Part shown: piece after piece, positions 42,478 to 50,726 of the stretch | Numbering within the stretch: position 1 is the first letter of the stretch | Layout of the letters: every line of letters starts with the position of its first letter | Program-made: the position numbers and the translations under genes | Origin: Acanthornis magna | Taxonomy: Eukaryota; Chordata; Aves; Passeriformes; Acanthizidae | Reading direction: 5' to 3' | DNA length: 64,000 nt | NCBI GenBank assembly: GCA_036785705.1 | Contig: JAWUZG010000173.1 | Coordinates: 2,465,001 to 2,529,000, forward strand | The notes under the pieces: model-generated | The model's database searches: none | The model's input: the letters and a program-made list of their open reading frames with translations, nothing else | Told to the model about the DNA's origin: nothing

Positions 42478-42816
42478 AAAAAACCCCCAAAAGCCCAACA
42501 AACGTAAAACAAAAACAAAAACAAAAACAAAAACAAAAACAAAAACAAAAACAAAAACAAAAACAAAAACAAAAACAAAAAACCAAAACCAAAACCAAAA
42601 CCAAAACCAAAAAACAAAAAACAAACAAAAACCAAAACCAAAACCAAAACCAAACCAAAACAAACCAACCAACCAACCAACCAACCAACCAACCAAAAAA
42701 ACCAACCAAAAAACTACACACAAAAAACCCACCCAAAAACCAGAACCAAAACCCAAAAACCCCCAAAAACCCCAAACATGAAACAAAAACCCCCACAAAA
42801 ACAAACCTAAAAAAGT
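42478..42816. repeat. A/C-only low-complexity tract: (CAAAAA)n, (CCAAAA)n, (CCAA)n
   Basis: About 340 bp composed almost entirely of A and C on the plus strand. In order there are (CAAAAA)n of about 14 units, (CCAAAA)n, (CCAA)n of about 8 units, and C-run blocks separated by A5. The minus strand is therefore G/T-only with several runs of 3-5 G between 42728 and 42795. Long open frames on both strands are by-products of the missing stop codons. Confidence 0.95.
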
Positions 42817-45744
42817 AACCATATACTTTCTTCTGGTAGGGCAGTAGATAACAGTTAAGGGGCTTCAGATAGTAGTATAAGATAGAACATTTCATGAAGA
42901 GTTTTCACTGTGCATCCTTCCATCCACCACCCTTGAAGTTTCTTTAACTTTGGGTTCATGTGGCTATTCCAACATCTTTGCTGGTACTTTCCGCTCTAAC
43001 CTGTGCCTTTGTCTGGACCACCAGACCACAGCAGAAACGCAGTGATAAATCAAACAAATGGAAACACAGGATCATAAGTCATGTAGTCATAACTGTGGTA
43101 CAACAGGGAATCAGGAATGTGCCTCTGAGGTCACCAAATGCACTTTGCCATCAGTTCCCTGCCTGGTCCTCCAGCTTGTCTTTGAGCAGGAGAGACTGGT
43201 TTGAGATGATGGACTGACTTGGGACAAGCTGGTGGAATGATCTCTTGCCCTTTGCAACAAAGTGTTTGACTAATTGGTGCAGCACCTCTCCAAGTGAGGA
43301 TTTTGGATGGCCTTGGAGATACCCCAGCTCAGAGAGGCCCTGCTATGCCCAGACCAATTCACAGATGATGCCTGTATGCAACTTTACATCAATAAGGCAC
43401 TTGTAGATTGTCAGTAGAAGCTGTCCCTACAGATACAGAGATTGTCACACAGCGCAGTGTTTCGCACTCAGTGTGGAGACACCGTGCAGATATTTTCAGC
43501 AAATGGACAGCAATGGACCTGGTGTGATCATGCAGGAGCGTTGGGTGCAAGGACTGAGGAGAACAGCAATTTGGTGACCAATTGTTTGTCAGGGTCAACA
43601 TTCCTGTGACTGTTAGTGTAACTCTTAAAATAATGAAGAGTTTTTTCCCCTTTTCTTTTAGAAGGCGGTGCGCTACCAAACTCCTTTATCCAAAGTCAGA
43701 CCACTTTGCCCAACATTATCTTACAGATTGCAGGTACCAATTTTTTTGTAGTGTTTTAGAAAGCAGGAGAGAGATCTGAAGAACTTCAGCCCTTAAGACT
43801 CAAGTTATTTGCAAGGTACCATGGAATTTTACATGAATTGCCTGAAGCATCTTGTATGTTCAAGAAGTTCTGTTTTATCTCATGGAAAAGCCAAGCACAC
43901 ACACAGACACACACATGTGTGTGTGGGGGGGCACAGAGTGAGAGATAATGTTATATATGACTAAAAATGGAGAAAGGGCATTCTTTTTCCTAAAAAAGAA
44001 GACTCTGTATTTGCTCAAGGCAGTGCTATTCCAGCCCAGAATAAGTTCCAGAAGATGAATTCACTGAAAAAGTTTCTTTTTTCTTTTATTTACCTTGGCC
44101 TGGAACCTTTCAATAGTGTTTGGGAAATGCCATGAAGGAATTTGCATGCATGGAGCCCTCCAAAAAGTGAAAAATGATGCTTCACACTCCCATATGAAGA
44201 AACCTGACTGTATCTGTTCTAGGGGAGATGGAATATGTAGCACATACGCTCCTGCAGGAGAGGAAATTCATTTTAGTTAATGGAGACCTCAAAAATCAGG
44301 TTCCAAAGACATTAATCAGCTAAATATCTTTCCATGGTGCTGGTTTTACCCACCAGCCTGTGCTCCTTAATGATTCCATTCAGTGTGTGTAACATTTAAC
44401 AGGCGGGACAATATCAGAGCTCAAGTTGGAAAACTGCCACCAAAGAAGGTGCTGGATCCTGTCATTAAATCAAAGCATTGGTTCCCTTCCTATTACCCAG
44501 AGATGATAAAGGATCCTTTTTTTTTTTTTTTTGACAGGGAAATATACGTAAAATAAATAAACTGTCAGAACTGACTTTCTTTCTTTCATGGTTCGTGTTA
44601 ATATATGGAAGCAAGATGGAATTAAATGGAAATGTGGCTGAGACATGACACTCTGCTTCCATGTCAGTCACAGGTAATGTACGATGTAACATCCTCGTGA
44701 AAATATCACAGAGTTTAAGATGAATGTGGAATAATTTGTGCATCAGAACCCATGAATTCAAAATGATTTTTTTTCTTCTCCTTTCCACGGGGTTAAGTAA
44801 TGCATAATATTGAATGTATCCCTTCCTAGACGGGAGAGAATCAAAACAATCCCTTTGACCAACCAAAGTACTCTTTGCTGTGTTGACTTTAGAATGTTTC
44901 CAAATTTACCCATTTTTTAAAATATTTTTTCTTGCTCTGAATATTTAATTTGTTGTGTTTTTTTTCTCTTTTTGGAGGAGTGTTAATCCAGCGCTTTCCA
45001 CCACTCAGCCAGTTCTCACCAAGGCTGTTGTGAGGACAGTGTACTCAGCGTCGCTCCTCTGTCAGACCTGCGGCTGATGAATGGATCCAGCAGTTATTAA
45101 GTGGGACTGACAGGCACAATGATCATTCAAGCCTCATTTCCTGAAGAAACCAGGCTAAAAATTGTTCAGTAATTATCCCTAATTGCCCAGGATGCATCTC
45201 CAATACGCAATGAGGAACATTTCATCTGATATTTACGTTTGGGGGTTTTTTTCCCTTCAACAATAAAGCCATTTTTTATCCCCACCTCATACCTTCCCAG
45301 TGGTTCCTCTGAAAATGTCCTTAGACAGCCATCTTTGGTATTTCTCTATCCAGATTCTTTGAACACGAATACTTAGGGTCCTTTTAAAAGCAAAATAATC
45401 TTGAAAAACAAGAAAATAACCCTTGGATAATTCAGATAACTATCAGCTTCTGTCAATACCACAACAATTTCCTCAGGCAGTTGAAATAACTGAGTAACTG
45501 AGCCTTCTAGCAACCTTATTGAGAATGAACTTGAATTCTCAAAGCCAGCAGAACCTGGACATGGAATTGACTTTATCAATCATTAAACTGAAACAATTCA
45601 CCCAAAGGTCTTGAGCCTCTCATTCTGTTTTACGAGACCATGAAAAACAAACAAGTTTTTCAGATGTAAACAATTTGGATTTACTGGGATGTAAAGCAGC
45701 AAACACATCTCTGCTTCTAGGAAACATTCTCTGAATAAGTCATG

Positions 45745-46135
45745 AAGTCATAGAGTCAAAGATTCAAGGAATGGTTTGGCTTGGAAGGGATTTTAGAGCT
45801 CATCGGCTTCCATCCTCTGCCATGGGCAGGGACAACTTCCACTGCCCCAGGGTGCTCCAAGCCCCATCCACCCTGGTCCTGGACACTTCCAGGGATCCAG
45901 GGGCAGCCACAGCTGCTCTGGGAAACCTGTGCCAGGGCCTCAGCACCCTCACAAGGAGCAATTTCTTCCCAATATCCCATCTAACCCTGCCCTCTGGCTG
46001 TGGGAAGCCATTCTATCTTGTCCTTTTGCTCCATCTCTTGTCCAAAGTCCCTCTCCTTGGAGCCCCTTTGGACGTGGAAGAGGAGGATGTTCAAAGGTTT
46101 CCTCAGAGCCTTCTCTCTCCTAGGATGAACAAGCC
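45745..46135 (-). repeat. CR1 LINE fragment
   Basis: A minus-strand CR1, about 390 bp. It contains GGAATGGTTTGGCTTGGAAG, CCTCTGCCATGGGCAGGGAC, ACACTTCCAGGGATCCAGGG, AGCTGCTCTGGGAAACCTGT, and CTTCCCAATATCCCATCTAA in order. It lies about 1.8 kb 5' of the ERV. It is non-coding. Confidence 0.9.
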
Positions 46136-47935
46136 AAAATAATACTGAATATAATCCAAGCATATTTAGATGCCCAGTTCCCACTGAGAGTCAATCCCGG
46201 TCTCCAGTGACTGCCAGTCATGGATTGCAGAGTCACTTGTAAACTTTCTGTGAACATTTGTACATTTAAAGATGCTCAAATTGCCATTTATGAGGTGCAA
46301 TTCCTTTGCAGCTAAACAGTTAACATCACCTGCATGTTTCTGTGTATTGTCACTCTTTTATTGAGCTAAAACCAGAAACAAAACAACATAAAACCAACAA
46401 GAACGAGGTCTTGTAATTGCAAAGTCTAAAATACATGGCTTCATCAAGAATTCTGCTTAAAATTTGAAAGGGAAGAGAATGAAATCTCCCAGTCCAGTCA
46501 TTTCCATCAAAATTGGAAATGGCCATGCATCCAGTGATGGGGAGGAGCAGGAAAGGGATGGTTCTTCGAACGAGTGGAAAGGAAGACATGATCCTTCTGT
46601 GGGAAGTGCTGCTGTGAATACACCTCAGCTCTGTAAAATGGGTTTCAAAAACGCTCTTAGGGATAAACCGTGATCTTTCTTTAAATTTAGTCCATCATTT
46701 CGCAGCTACTGACGCATAAATATTTCATGCTGCAAAGAGATTGACATTATATGGCTTGATGGCACTGTAAATAGGACCCTAAAAAGTGGCTTCCTGATAT
46801 TCTGGCAAGTAAATTTAAAGAACTCTAAAGACTAAAAAATTATTTCCTTGGGGAAATGTGAGGGGAAACAGAGGGGTTAAAGATATTTACTGGTGAATAA
46901 AGAGAGATCAGAGCAGTGTCTTCCAAAGGGACAGGGCAGCAGCACTTCACTGCAGTCAAACAGAAATGGCCAGGACTGCAAAGACCATGTGGGAAAGATT
47001 TAGAGAAAAAAAAAAATAGGTTTTTGGTTTTGCAAAGGAGAATACACAGCAGGGATTTAATGCAGTAAAATAGCAAAGAATTAAAGAGAATTTTTTTTTT
47101 TGAGTGTCTGTTTCAGTTCTCCAGTTGGTTACAAGGCCAATGTTTCCAGGAGAGGATTCCCAGCTATGACAAAATTATATTTAATCATATTCTCTAGATT
47201 TCAGCCCAGCTGAAAGGAAGCAGAAGTGCTGAATACAGAAGAGAAATACATATAAGTGTAATTTTATCATTTCTATATTTCTTTATTTCTAAAAAGATAA
47301 GAGTCCAACAAGCAACCTATTATTTTCTTTGAGAGACTTGGCTTATGACATTTTCATATAACTCAAAATTTTCAACATCTGTCTCTAATTAAGAAGCATT
47401 TTTTCTACTAGGAACAACGATTACAGTGTCTGAAAGTGCTGTTATGTAGATATGATTCATATCTCCCTCCTAAGAAGCTTGTCTTATGTCCTGAAATTTG
47501 AGATTTGTAAATCCTTTAGCTAAACATTTATATCTGCTAGGATTGTGCAGGTGCTTAACTTTGCAATGTTTTGCTGAGGTTGATCTGTAAATGCATAACA
47601 GACGTCTAAGTGTTCTGCAAGCCTGGGAACTTTTCTGTCAAGGCTTTTCCAGTTTCAGGTAATGTATTGAGTTCTGTCTCCTGTGCCATACATTTTACAG
47701 TAAAAAAAAAAAAAAATGCCCCATGTGAAAAATTAACTTCCTGCACTGACTTCCAGCCACTTTCCTCAAATAAAATAAGCAAAGAAAGATGTTTGATTGA
47801 AAACAACAAAAAATGCTGGAAAGCTGTTTGTTTTAATTTTAATTTTAGATAAGCATTAGGGTCTGTTGGTCTCACTTTGGTCATTTTTGTCACTTAATAA
47901 AAAGTACCTTTCCCTATGTTGTGTTTTTATATAGA
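46136..47935. other. Unassigned 5' flank of the ERV
   Basis: No gene or mobile element is recognised between the CR1 fragment and the 5' LTR. It is AT-rich with short A and T runs. The last bases before the LTR are TTTTTATATAGA, so the host site was TAGA-containing. Confidence 0.5.
47932..47935. other. 5' target-site duplication (TAGA)
   Basis: The four bases directly before the 5' LTR are TAGA, and the four directly after the 3' LTR (58225-58228) are also TAGA. A 4-bp duplication is normal for gammaretroviral integrases. The 3' copy sits inside a (TAGATA)n run, so chance identity is more likely than usual. Confidence 0.8.
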
Positions 47936-48356
47936 TGTTATAAATGAGAGTGGAGTGATTTTTCGCATGTTGGAGTTGATGGTTGCTGTTGTATTGTTAT
48001 ACCTGTTGAATAAAGTTGAAAGTTTGGATTTTTGATAAAGTTCTAGATTGAAAAGTTAAAAAAAGAGACTGTTTTAAAGATGTTTTAAGAGTGTAATGTT
48101 TCTGGGTAAAAGCATTGGGATATTAAAGTTGTTTGGAGCAAAATAAAAGGGATTGAAGGTATTTTAGATGGAAAAGCAGTTGAACCCATGTAACCCTGAG
48201 TTCAGAAGTTATGTACCTTTTTAAAAATCCTTTATCTTTGTAATTTTATTTATGTAAAACTCAGTTTTTATGTTGTATTGTAAATCTGTAAGCCCATCAC
48301 CCATCCCAATATTAAAGGCACTCTGCAGCACCCGAGCTAAAAATAGAAGGTTTGCA

Positions 48357-48501
48357 CCTCTCCGCCCACCTCAAGTGGAATACTAATGAGGCCCTTTCCC
48401 GCCTTTGCAAATTACCCCTAGGCAACGATCCATCTATTGGTGGGGAAGGCCACCTCATTAATTAGTATTCCCAATCACCAGCGAGCGAGAGGGCGGAGAG
48501 G
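48357..48501. promoter_or_regulatory. Nested inverted repeat in U3
   Basis: The outer arms are CCTCTCCGCCC (48357-48367) and GGGCGGAGAGG (48491-48501), a perfect 11-bp inverted match. The inner arms are GGAATACTAATGAGG (48377-48391) and CCTCATTAATTAGTATTCC (48453-48471), matching apart from a 4-base insertion. The spacer holds GCCTTTGCAAATTACC and an inverted CCAAT word. The layout resembles a symmetric enhancer upstream of the TATA box. The copy in the 3' LTR is at 57623-57767. Confidence 0.75.
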
Positions 48502-48529
48502 CTAATTCGGACCAGCCCATCAAAAACTT

Positions 48530-48536
48530 TATAAAT
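48530..48536 (+). promoter_or_regulatory. LTR TATA box
   Basis: TATAAAT, about 30 bp 3' of the GC box at 48491. Transcription is expected to start 25-30 bp downstream, close to GAGACAGTCAGTCTG. The same box occurs at 57796-57802 in the 3' LTR, where it could drive transcription into flanking host DNA. Confidence 0.8.
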
Positions 48537-48724
48537 TTGGCTCTCTTGAGCTGAGACAGTCAGTCTGTTTTTTGTTCCAGGTGCCTTTACCACCAACAGC
48601 TGCAGACTCTGGTCTGTGCAGGGTGCCTGGTGTCTCTGTCTCTCTGACTAGCAGGGAGTCAGAGGCTGGGTCGGGTGCTGGGCCTCTTGCCCATTTTTAT
48701 GGGCTATACTTAAAATCTTTTTTT

Positions 48725-48747
48725 GAACTTAAGATTAGCTTAAGTTC
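48725..48747 (+). other. RNA hairpin in R (9-bp stem)
   Basis: GAACTTAAG and CTTAAGTTC form a perfect 9-bp stem around the 5-nt loop ATTAG. A second perfect hairpin (GGCCACC, loop AACC, GGTGGCC) lies at 48779-48796. Both fall within the inferred R region and so would be present at both ends of the RNA. Confidence 0.65.
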
Positions 48748-48890
48748 GCCACCCGGCCTGAGGGATCTCCTTGTCCTTGGCCACCAACCGGTGGCCAGGA
48801 GAGTCTTATTGCTGTCCTGGGACCTTCCTTTTTTTTTTGTGCTTTTTTTCTTTCTTTTTCCTTTCATTTCTCCCTCGGGAGATCCTGGAC

Positions 48891-48933
48891 CTCGTGGGTT
48901 CAGCAATAAACACCTTTTGCTCTAACCCACGAG
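48891..48933 (+). terminator. Poly(A) signal in the loop of a 10-bp hairpin
   Basis: AATAAA at 48905-48910 lies between CTCGTGGGTT (48891-48900) and AACCCACGAG (48924-48933), which are perfect inverted complements. The signal is thus presented in a 23-nt loop. Cleavage 15-25 nt downstream would fall in the 3' arm and mark the R/U5 border. The same structure is at 58157-58199 in the 3' LTR, where it should be the functional one. Confidence 0.8.
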
Positions 48934-48964
48934 TGTGAAATTGTCTTTTTTTATGACAATTTCT

Positions 48965-48982
48965 TGGGGGCTCGTCCCGGAT
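48965..48982 (+). other. Primer binding site, proline-tRNA-like
   Basis: TGGGGGCTCGTCCCGGAT starts with TGG, complementary to a tRNA CCA end. It matches the usual tRNA-Pro primer site of gammaretroviruses except for one base (C instead of G at position 14). It lies 6 nt after the LTR end instead of the common 2 nt. Confidence 0.85.
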
Positions 48983-49498
48983 ATCCTTTTTTGCCCAAAT
49001 TTGCCCAAAAATCCCGATTTTTTGGTTTTTTTCCAAATTTTTAATTTTTCCGATTTTTTCCTCAAATTTGGACTACTGCGGATACCACCTACGGTGAGAG
49101 GACTCCAAGACCATCGCAGGAGATTGGTGAGGCCCTACCCCTTTCTAGGGGACTGTAGTTAGGGAAAACCAACTTATAAAAAGAAAATTTCTGTTTAGTT
49201 TCTCCCTAGCGCCAGCCCTGATTGAAGTGTGAGTGTGGGGTGGGCCACCCCTGGTGTGATTGCAGAGTGAGTGAGACAGGGCAAGGAGCTGAGAGCCAGA
49301 GCTCTCTGACTCAGTTTTGGGGCAAGAGCAGAGAGAGTGAGCTTGAAGCGACTGAAAGTGGGAGATTCAAAGAAAATTGAAAATTTTTGTTAAGGGAAAA
49401 AGCCCAGCCCCAGAAAGAAAGAAAAAAAATACCGCGCGGCCTTCATATATATATATTTTATATTTCTATCTACTCTGTCCCCTTTCTCTAACTGTCCT

Positions 49499-49660
49499 TT
49501 AGCCAGAAGCTTCTCCGGGAAGGGGGGAGCAGCCATTTTGAGTTCTTCTTCTTTAGCCAGAAGCTTCTCCGGGAAGGGGGGAGCAGCCATTTTGGGTTCT
49601 TCTTCTTCAGCCAGAAGCTTCTCCGGAAAGGGGGAAGCAGCCATTTTGGTTATCAGCCGG
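49499..49660 (+). repeat. 54-bp leader repeat, three copies
   Basis: Three copies start at 49501, 49555 and 49609, each opening AGCCAGAAGCTTCTCCGG and running through GCAGCCATTTTG. The exact period is 54 bp, with a few substitutions in the third copy. Confidence 0.9.
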
Positions 49661-49980
49661 TGGCCATCTTGGTTCCTTATTGTTTAATTGTTCATTGATT
49701 AAGTGAATCATTTATAGCGGCCATTTTGGTTTTCAGTCGTCGGCCATCTTGGTTCTTTATTGTTTAATTGTTCATTGATTAAGTGAATCATTTATAGCGG
49801 CCATTTTGGTTTTCAGTCGTCGGCCATCTTGGTTCTTTATTGTTTAATTGTTCATTGCTTTATTTAATTGCTTGAGTGAATTATTTATAGCAGCCATTTT
49901 GGTTTTCAGTTGTCGGCCATCTTGGTTCCTTATTGTTTAATTGTCCATTGCATTATTTAAGTGCTTAAGTGAAGTATTTA
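49637..49980 (+). repeat. 80-bp leader repeat, about four copies
   Basis: Copies start at 49637, 49717, 49797 and 49890. Each opens GC(A/G)GCCATTTTGGTT, then CGGCCATCTTGGTT, then an AT-rich tail. The first two periods are exactly 80 bp. The third copy has an inserted AT segment, giving 93 bp. Confidence 0.9.
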
Positions 49981-50442
49981 TTTTTCCCACGGGAAGTTAT
50001 TATTGTCGGCCATCTTGGTTTCTTATTGTTTAATTATTCAATTGCTTTGTTAATTGTTTAAGTTAATTATTAATTTTTCCCACGGAAAGTTCCCATCATA
50101 GAAAATAATTAAGTTAAGTAAAGAACATCAAAAGATATAAATAAATTAATTAATTAAATTAAATAAAAAAAAAAAAAAAAAAAAAATTTTGTAAAAAATA
50201 AATTAAATCAAAATATTCATATATTATTTAAGTGCTTAAGTGAAGTATTTATTTTTCCCACGGGAAGTTATTATTGTCGGCCATCTTGGTTTCTTATTGT
50301 TTAATTATTCAATTGCTTTGTTAATTGTTTAAGTGAATTATTAATTTTTCCCACGGAAAGTTATCAAGTTCCCATCATAGAAAATAATTAAGTTAAGTAA
50401 AGAACATCAAAAGATATAAATAAATTAATTAATTAATTAAAT

Positions 50443-50481
<39 letters not shown>

Positions 50482-50520
50482 AAATAAATTAAATCAAAAT
50501 ATTCATATATTATTTATACA
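49952..50520 (+). repeat. 271-bp direct duplication in the leader
   Basis: A unit starting ATTATTTAAGTGCTTAAGTG at 49952 recurs at 50223. Both copies include CCCACGGGAAGTTATTATTG, one GGCCATCTTGG, and an AT-rich tail ending in an A run. A shorter tail segment repeats again at about 50482-50544 and 50553-50603. Small differences (for example an extra ATCAAG in copy 2) show the duplication is not an assembly echo of identical sequence. Confidence 0.85.
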
Positions 50521-50619
50521 TATATTATTAAAAAAAAAAAAAAATTGTAAAAAAAAATAAATTAAATCAAAATATTCATATATTATTTATACATATATTA
50601 TTAAAAAAAAAAAAAAAAG

Positions 50620-50651
<32 letters not shown>

Positions 50652-50726
50652 AGAGAAAATAAAATAGAGAGTGGGTATTTTAAATTCTATATTTTTTTAC
50701 TTTCCCATCGTTGCAGTTGAGCCAAA

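Larger units (their letters stand above)
40301..45744. other. Unassigned region with an A/C-only tract and a CR1 end
   Basis: No gene is recognised. Besides the CR1 end and the A/C-rich tract listed separately, it holds a CA/TG tract at about 43897-43926 and a poly(T) run at about 44517-44533. The segment 45100-45230 looks like structured non-coding DNA. Confidence 0.45.
47936..48958 (+). repeat. 5' LTR (U3-R-U5)
   Basis: 1,023 bp, beginning TGTTATAAA and ending TTTATGACA, which are inverted repeats matching at 8 of 9 positions. U3 carries a nested inverted repeat (48357-48501), GC boxes (CCGCCC at 48362-48367, GGGCGG at 48491-48496), CCAAT-type words (48436, 48471), and a TATA box. From the TATA box I place the start of R near 48556-48566. 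From the poly(A) signal I place its end near 48925-48935, so R is about 370 nt and U5 only about 25 nt. Base-by-base reading found no difference from the 3' LTR. Confidence 0.97.
48983..50726 (+). other. Long retroviral leader with tandem repeats
   Basis: About 1.74 kb between the primer site and the gag ATG. Possible 5' splice sites are ACGGTGAGAG (GT at 49094) and ATTGGTGAGG (GT at 49127). From 49499 the leader consists of nested tandem repeats with twelve GCCATYTTG motifs, a 271-bp duplication, and long A runs up to the gag start. Packaging and dimer signals presumably lie here, but I cannot point to them. I see no convincing upstream extension of gag. Confidence 0.7.

Noticed and set aside
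42380..42895. Long open frames of 115-171 codons on both strands
   Set aside because: They are translations of the A/C-only tract (Lys/Gln/Asn/Thr on one strand, Phe/Leu/Val/Trp/Gly on the other), where stop codons are rare by composition.
48572..48925. 117-codon open frame in each LTR
   Set aside because: It starts at TTG, not ATG, lies in the R region and is identical in both LTRs simply because the LTRs are identical. The residue content reflects pyrimidine-rich RNA, not a known protein.
49390..49644. Minus-strand frame with an 18-residue repeat
   Set aside because: It reflects the 54-bp leader repeat read antisense. The period is divisible by three, so the repeat stays open by chance.
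49499..50603. CRISPR-like array
   Set aside because: The repeats are direct tandem units with no unique spacers, inside a retroviral leader of a vertebrate genome.
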